A stretch of DNA of 64,000 nt from Deltaproteobacteria bacterium (GTDB lineage: Bacteria > Desulfobacterota > Syntrophia > Syntrophales > JACQWR01): the NCBI GenBank assembly GCA_016209105.1, contig JACQWR010000006.1, forward strand, positions 1 to 64,000. The letters run 5' to 3'. Position 1 is the first letter of the stretch. Every line of letters begins with the position of its first letter. Both the position numbers and the translations under genes were made by a program. The notes under the pieces are model-generated. The model was given only the letters and a program-made list of their open reading frames with translations. It searched no databases and was not told the origin of the DNA. This document shows, one piece after another, positions 25,623-34,479 of the stretch.

Positions 25623-25723
25623 GTGCTCGGTGGGAGTATATAGCGGGGATGTGCGCCACTGAGCCCCGCCGTGGAGGCGGGCGCGGAGCGGAGCGTCGTT
25701 TCTCGTGGGGGATGAGAGACTCT

Positions 25724-25766
25724 TTTCGGGGTGTGAAGGATACGCTTCACACCCCGAAACGTTTTT
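25724..25766. terminator. Bidirectional terminator between convergent operons
   Basis: TTTCGGGGTGTGAAG (25724-25738) pairs perfectly with CTTCACACCCCGAAA (25745-25759) over GATACG. CGTTTTT follows on the plus strand; the A/T ends of the stem give partial function on the minus strand, whose gene ends at 25785. Confidence 0.7.
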
Positions 25767-25784
25767 GGTCCGGTTCTGCGGGAA

Positions 25785-27824
25785 TTAAGAAACCCATCCC
25801 AGCCAGCTAAAAACAAGTCCCGGCGGGAATGGAACGTGGAGGATGCGCTCGAAGACGGCATAAATAAACACCCATGCCCCTCCGGTTAGGAGAAGAGAGA
25901 AAGGCCATTTTTCACGGTCTCCTGTTTGAAAATGGAGAAGGGTGCAGAACACCACGCCGAGGGAAAAGCCGAGCAGCCAGATTGCCGCGAAGAAACCGAT
26001 GATCCACCCCCAAATGCGGGCGGTGCGACGGTTGACAATGTGGGCCGGCAGGCCCGTTTCTTCTATTTCCTCTCCCTCCGCAACGGCCGCGCTGCTTTTA
26101 CCGGCAAGTTCGAGGATGAGCTGGATGAGCGTAAAGGCGAGCACGGGAAACCCGATGGCCCAGGGGAAGAGACCGGCCCGGAAATTGAATTGCCTGCTTT
26201 GCCAAAGCGCTGCGGAAAACATCAACGCGACGGCAAGACTGAAGACTATCTCTCCACTGAAACAAAACCTGATTTTTCTTCTCGCCGGGGCCTCATCCGG
26301 TGTTGAGGAAGATAGCGTTTGTCTTCGCTGTTTTCCTTTTTCCCATACCTTACGGAGGAGCGGATAGAGGGCCCCCACGAAGGTCAGAGTGATAAGTATG
26401 AGAACGGCAGGGCGAAAAAGCCAGGAAGTCCCATAGTTGTCCGTGGAAAGAAAAAGCCGGTTTTCCGCCAGGGGTCCGAGTACAAGCCCGAGAATCAGGG
26501 GAGGCCGCGGCCATTTAACCTTTTGCATTATCCAGCCCAGTGCGCCGAAGATGATCACCAGAGGCATGTCCTCGAAGATGTTTTTTTCCGCGAACGCCCC
26601 CAGATATATGAGCAGGAGGATGAAGGGAATGAGGAGGGTTCCTCTTACCTGGGTGATCTTTATGAGCTGGTTGAGGAACAGGAAGCATAACACGACGGTA
26701 ATGATGTTGGAGATGACGATTGTCCATACGAACGATAACGTCAGGGAAAGGTGTCCGCCTTTCGCCTCGGGGATGAGCATATCCGGGCCGGGCACGATTC
26801 CCTGGATGAGGAAGGCACCCAGGAGAATTGCCATCAGGACACTGGCGGGAACGCCGAAGGCGATGGTGGTTACGAGACTTCCCCCCAGCGTGGAATTGTT
26901 TGCCGCGCCAGGCCCCAGAACCCCTTCAACGGCCCCTCTGCCGAAGCGCTCCCTGTCCGGCGAGCTTTGTACCGCATGCGCATAGGCCAGCCACTGCGTG
27001 GTTGCCCCTCCCATGCCGGGAATGATCGCGGCAAAGGTGCCGATGGCGCTGCAGCGGATAACCAGCCACAGGTGACGGAAGGTATCCTTGACGCCTTCCA
27101 TGACGCCGCCCAGTTTTTCCACCCGTTCTCCGGCGATGCTCGTGCCCTGAACGGCAAGATCAATGATTTCAGGGATGGCAAAAAACCCTATCGTAATAGG
27201 CACGAGGCCGATTCCATCCCACAAAAAAATCTTGCCGAAGGTGTAACGCTGAATTCCGGACATGGGGTCCATTCCGATCGTAGCGAGGAACAAACCCATG
27301 CCTCCGGCGATAATTCCCTTCAGTAAGGCGCCTCCGCTTAGGGAGGCGACAAAGGTAATGCCCAGTATGGCGAGCATGAAGAATTCGGGGGAACCGAACG
27401 TGAGGACCAGGGGGCGGATGATGGGGATGGCCATGGCCAGGGCAAAAGCGCCGAAGAGAGCGCCCACGAGGGAACTCATCAACACCGCTCCCAACGCCCT
27501 GCCTGCCTCCCCCTTTTTGGCCATGGGATGACCGTCCACAATCGTAGAAGCCGTGGTCGGTTCGCCGGGAACACCAAAGAGCACGGAGGTAATATCACCC
27601 GTTGTGGATGTTACGGCGGTCATGCCCAAAAGGAATGCGAAGGCTTCCACGGCTTTCATCTTCACGATAAAGGGGAGCATCAGGGCAAGAGTCGTGGGGC
27701 CTCCCAGCCCGGGAAGGATCCCCACGGCAAATCCTATGACAATGCCCAGGAGCATGAGACTGAACGTAGACCAGGTAAAAACCTGCCAGAGACTCACGAA
27801 CAAGGCGTTAACCATGTCAAGCAT
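25785..27824 (-). CDS. Fused TctA-TctB transporter permease
   Basis: 679 residues, well over the usual 500 for TctA. Residues about 1-505 are TctA (GILPGLGGPTTLALMLPFI near 35; SVLFGVPGEPTTASTIVDG near 79; a second motif AIIPGMGGATTQWLAYA near 270). A charged linker (GKQRRQTLSSSTPDEAPARR) leads into a TctB-like C-terminal domain from about 535 with four helices, ending VPFPPGLVFSWLGWVS as free TctB proteins do. The two subunits are normally separate genes, as elsewhere in this window. ATG follows GGGAGGGGTTATC. It is paired with the tctC at 28028-29053, 200 bp upstream on the same strand. Confidence 0.9.
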   Translation of the reverse strand: MLDMVNALFVSLWQVFTWSTFSLMLLGIVIGFAVGILPGLGGPTTLALMLPFIVKMKAVEAFAFLLGMTAVTSTTGDITSVLFGVPGEPTTASTIVDGHPMAKKGEAGRALGAVLMSSLVGALFGAFALAMAIPIIRPLVLTFGSPEFFMLAILGITFVASLSGGALLKGIIAGGMGLFLATIGMDPMSGIQRYTFGKIFLWDGIGLVPITIGFFAIPEIIDLAVQGTSIAGERVEKLGGVMEGVKDTFRHLWLVIRCSAIGTFAAIIPGMGGATTQWLAYAHAVQSSPDRERFGRGAVEGVLGPGAANNSTLGGSLVTTIAFGVPASVLMAILLGAFLIQGIVPGPDMLIPEAKGGHLSLTLSFVWTIVISNIITVVLCFLFLNQLIKITQVRGTLLIPFILLLIYLGAFAEKNIFEDMPLVIIFGALGWIMQKVKWPRPPLILGLVLGPLAENRLFLSTDNYGTSWLFRPAVLILITLTFVGALYPLLRKVWEKGKQRRQTLSSSTPDEAPARRKIRFCFSGEIVFSLAVALMFSAALWQSRQFNFRAGLFPWAIGFPVLAFTLIQLILELAGKSSAAVAEGEEIEETGLPAHIVNRRTARIWGWIIGFFAAIWLLGFSLGVVFCTLLHFQTGDREKWPFSLLLTGGAWVFIYAVFERILHVPFPPGLVFSWLGWVS

Positions 27825-27880
27825 GATAACCCCTCCCGGTGATTTTCCCAGACAACATGAAGCGTGACGCCAAGGTTATG

Positions 27881-27971
27881 CCCCGCGTCTTGACGCGGGG
27901 TACCTTCTGGTGGGTTTCCAAAGGGGCGCGAAGCCACCCTTTGGTCAAGGGCGGGGTCCAATGCCCCGCCC
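27881..27971. repeat. Two hairpins between tctC and fused tctAB
   Basis: CCCCGCGTC/GACGCGGGG (27881-27900, two-base loop) and GGGCGGGG/CCCCGCCC (27949-27971, seven-base loop) fill the spacer on the minus-strand operon. They could lower expression of the permease relative to the receptor. Confidence 0.55.
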
Positions 27972-28027
27972 GCGAAGTCGAGCAGCGCGCACCGTGCGCT
28001 GCGAGTTTACATTGCGTGGTCCGGCTG

Positions 28028-29053
28028 CTATTTAAACAGGATGTCTTTCAATTTCGCTATCATGGGCGGCTTCAACATGAAGATTTTGTTCACCGCATTC
28101 AACAGCTCGTCGCCCGTTACGGGATCAAGGTCCAGTTTTGCTTTTTGGGTTTCCGCAAGGAACTCCTTGTCTTTCATGGTTTGCTGGAACGCGAGCCTCA
28201 GGGCAGTAATTTGTTCCTTAGGCACCCCCGGAGGCAGCACAAAGGGTCTGGCAAAGATGCTGGGGCTGTGTATGCCCACCTCGATCAACTGGCGCGCCTC
28301 ATCGGTTTTGGCGTAGTTTATCGCGAGAGGAACCTTGGGCAGGTCGGCAAAGGGTTTAGGCACTGCCTGCAGTACTGCCACGACGATGCCGGTGTCCAGG
28401 GATTTGCGCCAGGTTGCCCGCATGGAATCCCAACCCCAGGATGATCCGGCCAGTTCGCCGCTTTCGCAAGCGATGCGGACATCGGCGGTTCCCTTGTAGC
28501 CGGAGACGAGCTGGATGGGAAGGTTGAGAGCTGCCTTGATAAGCCTGATTACGTTGTCGGGTGCGAAGGCGCCGGGCGCAACGCCCCCCATCTTAACGGG
28601 CGTTGTTGCCGACATCAGTTTATCCATGCTGGTTATGCCGCTTTTTGCGGTAAAGGCATAGACTACTTCCTCCTTGCCCGCGGCGCCGATAAATTCAAAC
28701 TTGCGTGCATCAAAGATAATTCCCGGTTGTTCCACCAGCTGACTGAAGAAAAGCCCGCCGTTGAAATGGCCGATGGTGAGGCCATCCGGTTTGGCGACTT
28801 TGTACACGTGGTTCGCCGCGATCAGGCTTCCCGCTCCCGTCATGTTTTCCACGAGAATGGTGGGATGGCCCGGGATGTACTTTCCGATGTGACGGGAAAT
28901 GACGCGGGCGTAAGTATCGTACCCTCCACCTGCCGAATAACCGACGATGATGCGTATCGTTTTGCCTTCATAAAACGGTGCTGCGGAAACGGAGAGAGAG
29001 GGAAGGAAAATCAGAACGGCCAGTACCAGAACGGAAAGAAAATTCTTCTTCAT
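28028..29053 (-). CDS. tctC: TTT substrate-binding protein TctC
   Basis: 341 residues. Signal peptide MKKNFLSVLVLAVLIFLPSLSVSAA. The signature is GYSAGGGYDTYARVISRHIG, then ENMTGAGSLIAANHVY. It is first in the operon with the fused permease, so it is the likely cognate receptor. Downstream motifs NGGLFFSQLVEQPG and the insert around SGYKGTADVRIACESGE differ from the paralogues at 12038 and 20477, implying a distinct ligand. Start ATG is preceded by AAAGGAGGATTGT. Confidence 0.9.
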   Translation of the reverse strand: MKKNFLSVLVLAVLIFLPSLSVSAAPFYEGKTIRIIVGYSAGGGYDTYARVISRHIGKYIPGHPTILVENMTGAGSLIAANHVYKVAKPDGLTIGHFNGGLFFSQLVEQPGIIFDARKFEFIGAAGKEEVVYAFTAKSGITSMDKLMSATTPVKMGGVAPGAFAPDNVIRLIKAALNLPIQLVSGYKGTADVRIACESGELAGSSWGWDSMRATWRKSLDTGIVVAVLQAVPKPFADLPKVPLAINYAKTDEARQLIEVGIHSPSIFARPFVLPPGVPKEQITALRLAFQQTMKDKEFLAETQKAKLDLDPVTGDELLNAVNKIFMLKPPMIAKLKDILFK

Positions 29054-29407
29054 ACAATCCTCCTTTGGTAAAGAATTTTTCCTATCTTCACTACGTGCCT
29101 ATGTGACTGCATAGGCACTTTATAATTTTAAGTTTACTATTTAGCAAGGCTTTTTTCGCAGGGGAAAAAAGCCACCGTACCCTATTTTCTTGACACCGCG
29201 AAGGGAACAGGGTAAAGGCATGACCGATGGTCATGTATTGACCGCAGTTCATGATAGAATTCCTATTGATAGCGTATAGTTAAAGAGGGTGATCCCTCTC
29301 CCCTTTGTTTCAGGCATACATTTCGTTTCGCTCAGGACGCGAAGAGGAGGTGTGACAGCTTCTGAAGATGTTTCCTCATGCAGATGAATCTGTTGAAAGG
29401 TTGAGCA
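29054..29407. other. Intergenic region between divergent tctC and fadN-like genes
   Basis: 354 bp, no gene. It carries GTGCCTATG/CATAGGCAC (29095-29118, six-base loop), placed about 40 bp upstream of the minus-strand tctC start where an operator would be expected, and GGCTTTTTTC/GAAAAAAGCC (29148-29173). An A+T-rich segment lies between them. Promoters for both operons should be here, but no clear -35/-10 pair was recognised. Confidence 0.5.
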
Positions 29408-31837
29408 ATGGCATATGAGATACGGAAAGCGGCCGTTCTCGGCGCCGGGGTCATGGGTGCGGCGATCGCGGCCCATTTCGCCAACGCGGGGATCGAGTGC
29501 GCGCTCATGGATATTGTGCCTCCCGCACCGCCGGCCGGCGGCGGACGGAAGAGGGCAGGGGAGGATGCCGCCGCCTGGCGCAGCAGCCTTGCCGCTTCCG
29601 CGCTCGGCAGAATGCTCACGTCAAAGCCTGCCGCATTTCACACAAAGAAAAATGCCTCTCTGATCAGGACGGGTAATTTTGAAGATCATCTGGGCTGGCT
29701 TCGAGAGGCGGACTGGGTTGTGGAGGCGGTAGTTGAGGATCTGGGGATAAAGCGGCAGCTTTTCGCCGGGATCGAGAACTATCTGAAGCCGGACTGCATC
29801 GTTTCCACGAATACGTCGGGGCTGTCCATACGTGATATTTCCGCACGATTCAGCGGGAAGCGGAAGGAAACGTTTTTGGGGGTTCACTTTTTCAATCCGC
29901 CCCGTTATATGAAGCTCCTGGAGATCATCCCCGGGAAGGAGACCAGGCGGGAAATCGTGGAATACCTGACGACGTTCTGCGAGGAGCGGCTGGGCAAGGG
30001 CGTGGTGATCTGCAGGGATCTCCCCGGTTTCGTCGCCAACCGCATCGGCACCTTTGACATGGCGAACGCCATACGCCTGATGGTGGAAAAGAATTTCACC
30101 GTCGAAGAGATTGATACCGTCATCGGCAGGGCGCTGGGCAGGGCGGGAAGCTCCATATTCGGCACGCTGGATATCGTCGGTCTCGATATCGCCCGTCACG
30201 TCATGAGGACGCTCCATGAGACGTTGCCCGAAGACGAGGGCAGGGATGTCTTCGTTCCTCCGGATTTCATAGACCGCATGGTGGAGAAGAAATGGCTGGG
30301 GAACAAGACGGGAGGCGGGTTCTACAAGAAGACCAAAGATGACCAGGGCAGGGATGTGAAGCTGGTCCTCGACTATCGGCGCATGGAATACGTGGCGCAG
30401 GCCCTTCCCCTGTTCGATTCCGTAAGCCGGGCGAAAAAAGACGAGGAGGAAGTCGCCGGCAAGATCAGGACGTTGTTCAACGGGACCGATGCCGCGGCGC
30501 AGCTCGCGCGGGAGTACCTCTGCCGCAATTTTATCTATGCCGCCAACCGTGTTCCCGATATTTGCGACGACATCCTGTCCGTGGATCGGGCTATGCGATG
30601 GGGATACAACCATCAGCTGGGGCCGTTCGAGACCTGGGATGTCGTTGGGGTCCGGGAGGCCGTGGCCGTAATGGAAAGGCTGCGCTTGCCGGTTCCCCCG
30701 AAGATACAGGAGATGCTCAATAACGGCTATGAATCTTTCTATTGCAAGGATGGGGTGCAGGGGCGAGACGGCCTCCTCATGTATGATTTTGGGACGAAGG
30801 ATTATCGAAGGATCGAGGAGAACCCGCGGGTCGTCATTCTGTCTTCCCTGAAGGAGCGGGGAAAAATCATCAAGCGGAGTACGGGCGCCAGTCTGGTTGA
30901 CCTGGGAGACGGTGTCGCCTGTTTCCAGATTCACACCAAGATGAATGTGATTGACGATGATGTGATCCGGATGCTTTCCGCCGGTTGCGACATTGTCGAG
31001 AAGGATTTCCTGGGCATGGTGATCGGCAATAATGACGTTAATTTTTCCGCGGGAGCCAACCTTCTGAAGGTGCTGCTGGCCTGCCAACAGGGAGAGTGGG
31101 ATATCCTGGAACAGATGGTGTCGGCGTTCCAGGATGTGAACATGCGGATGAAGTACCTGACTCGGCCCGTTGTTGCCGCCCCGGCGGGGCTTACCCTCGG
31201 CGGGGGTTGTGAAATCGCCTTGCATGCCGCAAAATGTCAACCCTGCGGAGAGACTTACCTGGGGCTGGTGGAAACGGCGGTAGGCGTTATACCGGCGGGC
31301 GGGGGCTGTACGGAACTGATGGTGCGCCTCACGGAGGGGCTCCCCGATGGTTTGGTGGAGGCGGGACTCAATCTGCAGCATTTCACCGCCAAGGCCTTCG
31401 AGAACATTGCAATGGCAAAAGTGGCGACCAGCGCGGCCGAGGCGATGGAGATGGGGTACCTGAGGAAAACCGAACAGGTAAGCATGAACCGCGAACGGCA
31501 ACTGTGGGAAGCAAAACAGGTCGTTATCGGCCTGGCGCGATTTTACCGGAAACCGAAGCAGGCCTTGATCCCCGTAATGGGTGAGAACTTCCGGGGGCTT
31601 GCCGAGGCCATCCTGTACAACATGCGGCGGGGCAATTATATTTCCGACTATGATGTGTTCGTTGCCCGGAAGCTTGCGCATGTCCTTTCCGGCGGCGACT
31701 GCCCCGAAGGGACGCTGATCGGGGAACAGGAAATCCTGGACCGGGAGAAAGATGCGTTTTTGAGTCTCTGCGGGGAACAGAAAACTCAGGAGAGGATTAT
31801 GCATATGTTGAAAACCGGTAAGCCTCTGAGAAATTAG
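29408..31837 (+). CDS. 3-hydroxyacyl-CoA dehydrogenase/enoyl-CoA hydratase (FadN-like)
   Basis: 809 residues. Domain order is dehydrogenase first: NAD loop GAGVMGAAIAAHF near residue 12, HFFNPPRYMKLLEI near 158, the second dehydrogenase domain to about 460, then a crotonase domain with GLTLGGGCEIAL near 595 and VETAVGVIPAGGG near 620 whose Glu residues correspond to the hydratase catalytic pair. This order, opposite to FadB/FadJ, is that of Bacillus FadN (about 790 residues). It catalyses hydration of enoyl-CoA and oxidation of 3-hydroxyacyl-CoA. The thiolase gene follows 179 bp later, completing the last steps of beta-oxidation. A large antisense frame is only a shadow. Confidence 0.9.
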   Translation: MAYEIRKAAVLGAGVMGAAIAAHFANAGIECALMDIVPPAPPAGGGRKRAGEDAAAWRSSLAASALGRMLTSKPAAFHTKKNASLIRTGNFEDHLGWLREADWVVEAVVEDLGIKRQLFAGIENYLKPDCIVSTNTSGLSIRDISARFSGKRKETFLGVHFFNPPRYMKLLEIIPGKETRREIVEYLTTFCEERLGKGVVICRDLPGFVANRIGTFDMANAIRLMVEKNFTVEEIDTVIGRALGRAGSSIFGTLDIVGLDIARHVMRTLHETLPEDEGRDVFVPPDFIDRMVEKKWLGNKTGGGFYKKTKDDQGRDVKLVLDYRRMEYVAQALPLFDSVSRAKKDEEEVAGKIRTLFNGTDAAAQLAREYLCRNFIYAANRVPDICDDILSVDRAMRWGYNHQLGPFETWDVVGVREAVAVMERLRLPVPPKIQEMLNNGYESFYCKDGVQGRDGLLMYDFGTKDYRRIEENPRVVILSSLKERGKIIKRSTGASLVDLGDGVACFQIHTKMNVIDDDVIRMLSAGCDIVEKDFLGMVIGNNDVNFSAGANLLKVLLACQQGEWDILEQMVSAFQDVNMRMKYLTRPVVAAPAGLTLGGGCEIALHAAKCQPCGETYLGLVETAVGVIPAGGGCTELMVRLTEGLPDGLVEAGLNLQHFTAKAFENIAMAKVATSAAEAMEMGYLRKTEQVSMNRERQLWEAKQVVIGLARFYRKPKQALIPVMGENFRGLAEAILYNMRRGNYISDYDVFVARKLAHVLSGGDCPEGTLIGEQEILDREKDAFLSLCGEQKTQERIMHMLKTGKPLRN

Positions 31838-31878
31838 CCTGCGGCTGAGATCGGCAGGTTGCCGAAAGGTCGTTATTG

Positions 31879-32001
31879 CAGGCTGCTCAAAAATGTCCAG
31901 GTGCAAGGCCCCCGAAATTCTTCGCCGTGAAGCGTATTTGGCGTACGTTGAGCGGCGAAGGATGAGGGAAACACCGCAGATGGGCGTTTTTCAGCAGTCT
32001 G
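31879..32001. repeat. 123-bp element with terminal inverted repeats
   Basis: It begins CAGGCTGCTCAAAAATG and ends CGTTTTTCAGCAGTCTG; the 15-bp outer ends match at 13 positions when inverted. The interior (AAGGCCCCCGAAATTC, GGCGTACGTTGAGCGGCGAA, GATGAGGGAAACACCGC) resembles a short dispersed element seen in other Deltaproteobacteria, from memory. It fills the fadN-thiolase gap and ends 15 bp before the thiolase ATG. Confidence 0.6.
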
Positions 32002-32016
32002 GGGGGGGGGGAAATC

Positions 32017-33207
32017 ATGAGTGATGCTGTTATTGTGGCGTCCGTGAGGAGCGCCTGCGGGCGTTACAAAAAAGGCGGACTTGCCGCAACCCGGGCGGAG
32101 GATATCGGTATCCAGGTCGTGAAAGGCCTCCTGGCGCGGGTTCCCGCCGTAATGCCCGGCGAGGTGAATGATGTGATTGCCGGGTGCGCCTTTCCTGAGG
32201 GCGAACAGGGGCTTAATGTAGGTCGGGTGCTGGCGTTGGGGGCGGGTCTGCCGGTGACCGTCGCCGGGGTGACGATAAACCGGTTCTGCTCTTCCGGATT
32301 ACAGGCCATTGCCGATGCGGCGGCCATGATCGGCGCCGGCTGGGCGGAGGTCGTTATTGCCGGCGGTTGCGAAAGCATGTCCCATATCCCCCTGGGCGGG
32401 AATATTCTGCGACCCCATCCGGACTGGGGCGATCTTCCCAATACCTATGCGACCATGGGGATTACCGCCGAGAACATTGCCGCCGCTTGCCATATTTCCC
32501 GGGAAGACCAGGATCTCTTCAGCGTGGAAAGCCACCGCCGCGCCCACGAAGCCGTAAAAACCGGCACATTCTCCGAAGAAATTGTTCCCCTGCAAGCCAA
32601 CCGCTATAAAACCGCCGAGAACGGGAAACGGATCAGAGAGAAGGTGCTTTTTGAAGTTGACGACGGCGTACGGTGGCCCACCGGCGCCGAGGAACTGGGG
32701 AAACTCGCATCCCCCTTCCGGCGGGGAGGATCGGTCACGGCGGGGAATTCCTCCCAGATGACCGATGGCGCGGCCTTCTCCCTGCTGATGTCCGCCCGGA
32801 AGGCGGCGGTGCTGGGGATCAAGCCTCTGGCCCGGCTTGTCTGCTATGCCGTGGTGGGCTGCCAGCCCGAAGAAATGGGCGTGGGGCCCGCCCTGGCCAT
32901 TCCCAAAGTTTTGGCAATGGCGGGTCTGAAAACGAAGGACATAGACGTTTTCGAGATCAATGAGGCATTTGCCGCCCAGGCCATTTACTGCCTGAGGGCA
33001 TTGAACATAGAAGACCGGTGGCGCATGGGCGAGGTGAATCCCCACGGTGGCGCCATTGCCCTCGGTCACCCTCTCGGCGCAACCGGCGCCAAGCTTACGG
33101 CCCAACTGCTCCATGAACTGAAGAGGCGTCGGGCGGGAAGGGGGATCGTGGCGATGTGCGTCGGCGGCGGCATGGGAGCGGCGGGCATTTTCGAGATGAT
33201 GCCGTAG
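32017..33207 (+). CDS. Thiolase (acetyl-CoA C-acyltransferase, FadA-like)
   Basis: 396 residues, usual length. It cleaves 3-ketoacyl-CoA with CoA to acetyl-CoA and a shortened acyl-CoA. The catalytic residues are visible: nucleophile Cys91 in NRFCSSGLQ, His351 in LGHPLGATG and Cys381 in MCVGGGMG, plus NEAFAAQ near 316. ATG follows a run of eleven G residues that may serve as the ribosome site. It pairs with the FadN-like enzyme upstream. Biosynthetic thiolase activity cannot be excluded from sequence. Confidence 0.93.
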   Translation: MSDAVIVASVRSACGRYKKGGLAATRAEDIGIQVVKGLLARVPAVMPGEVNDVIAGCAFPEGEQGLNVGRVLALGAGLPVTVAGVTINRFCSSGLQAIADAAAMIGAGWAEVVIAGGCESMSHIPLGGNILRPHPDWGDLPNTYATMGITAENIAAACHISREDQDLFSVESHRRAHEAVKTGTFSEEIVPLQANRYKTAENGKRIREKVLFEVDDGVRWPTGAEELGKLASPFRRGGSVTAGNSSQMTDGAAFSLLMSARKAAVLGIKPLARLVCYAVVGCQPEEMGVGPALAIPKVLAMAGLKTKDIDVFEINEAFAAQAIYCLRALNIEDRWRMGEVNPHGGAIALGHPLGATGAKLTAQLLHELKRRRAGRGIVAMCVGGGMGAAGIFEMMP

Positions 33208-33412
33208 GATCGTTATTGCCTTCCCATCAATTCCAGTTGACAGAATGCATATCCCTTCCGTATACTTCAAACCGTTGCACGAGGAAACGACAGAGGGTGT
33301 TTTTTCTCCAATACCTCGACAATCGGCTGTACAATAGCAAAGAACAGGAAGTTCCGGGAAAATAGCGCTTTAACAACATGCAGTGGTGTTTCTAAAAAAA
33401 AGGGGGTGCATG

Positions 33413-34426
33413 ATGAGAAAAAGCAGGCTGTTTTTTTTCGTTATTTTGTTCTTTCTTTCCCTGTTTTTTTTGCCGCTGGAGGGGAGGGCGCTGGCAGCGC
33501 CCTATTACCAGGGGAAAACGATCCTGCTGATAGTAGGAACCAATCCCGGGGGTGGGTACGACAACGCAGCCCGGATCGTGGCGAGGAACCTGCCGAAATA
33601 CATACCGGGAAAGCCAACGGTTATTGTACAGAACATGCCGGGCGCCGGTCATGTGATCGCGGCCAATTATCTTTACAATATCGCCAAACCGGACGGCCTG
33701 ACTATAGGAACCTTTAACCGGGGCTTGCCGTTTGCGCAACTCACCAAGGTAAAGGGGGTCAAGTTTGATCTTAAAAAGTATGCCTGGATAGGCTCCATGG
33801 CCGTTGAACCTACCGTCTTTTTTATCCGTGCCGATCTTCCCTACCGGAATGCCGATGACCTCAAAAAAGCCAAGGAACCGATCATCGTGGCGAGCGAGGG
33901 CCTGGGGACGACGGGTTATCAGTTTCCCATTCTTCTCAGGGAATTTGCCGGCATCAATTTAAAAATAATCAACTATCTTACCGGCGCCGACAGCAGGCTT
34001 GCCATCGAGCGGAAAGAGGCAGACGCCCGTGCCGGTTCGTACAGTTCCGAGAAACCCATGATGAACAGGGGGGTAATACGTCCCATCCTCCGGGGCCAGG
34101 TGTCGGAACCGGATATCAAGAACCTGCCCGTAAACGAGGATCTTACCACGGACAAAAAGGGAAAAACGATCATGGCCATGCTTTCCTCCGTAGATAAGAT
34201 CGGCAGGCCTTTCATGTGTCCGCCGGGCACGCCGGCGAATGTGATGAAAATCTTACGAGATGCTTTTACCAAGGTGGCCGAGGACCCTGAAGTAAAGGAG
34301 CAGGGCAAAAAGATAGGCATGACCATTGACTACAGCGATCCCAATGAGTGCATGAAGATATTGAGGTTTGTTCTCGATCAACCGGATGAAGTTGTTAAGG
34401 ATTTCAGCAAGTACGTATCGTTCTGA
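33413..34426 (+). CDS. tctC: TTT substrate-binding protein TctC
   Basis: 337 residues from the second of two adjacent ATGs (33410, 33413); GGGGG lies six bases before it. The Sec signal is strongly hydrophobic and ends RALAAP. The signature is GTNPGGGYDNAARIVARNL, then QNMPGAGHVIAANYLY. No permease gene is next to it; the nearest is the fused one on the other strand about 5.6 kb away, so it is an orphan receptor that must share a permease. It lies between the thiolase and an amidase gene. Confidence 0.9.
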   Translation: MRKSRLFFFVILFFLSLFFLPLEGRALAAPYYQGKTILLIVGTNPGGGYDNAARIVARNLPKYIPGKPTVIVQNMPGAGHVIAANYLYNIAKPDGLTIGTFNRGLPFAQLTKVKGVKFDLKKYAWIGSMAVEPTVFFIRADLPYRNADDLKKAKEPIIVASEGLGTTGYQFPILLREFAGINLKIINYLTGADSRLAIERKEADARAGSYSSEKPMMNRGVIRPILRGQVSEPDIKNLPVNEDLTTDKKGKTIMAMLSSVDKIGRPFMCPPGTPANVMKILRDAFTKVAEDPEVKEQGKKIGMTIDYSDPNECMKILRFVLDQPDEVVKDFSKYVSF

Positions 34427-34479
34427 AAAAAACCGGTTCAAACGAGCATCCCGACCGGATGGGGGGAGATGCGAGGAAC

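Noticed and set aside
29621-31906. Long minus-strand open frame (761 codons) opposite the FadN-like gene
   Set aside because: The plus strand encodes a full, motif-rich multifunctional enzyme; the antisense translation has no recognisable domain and reflects high G+C codon bias.
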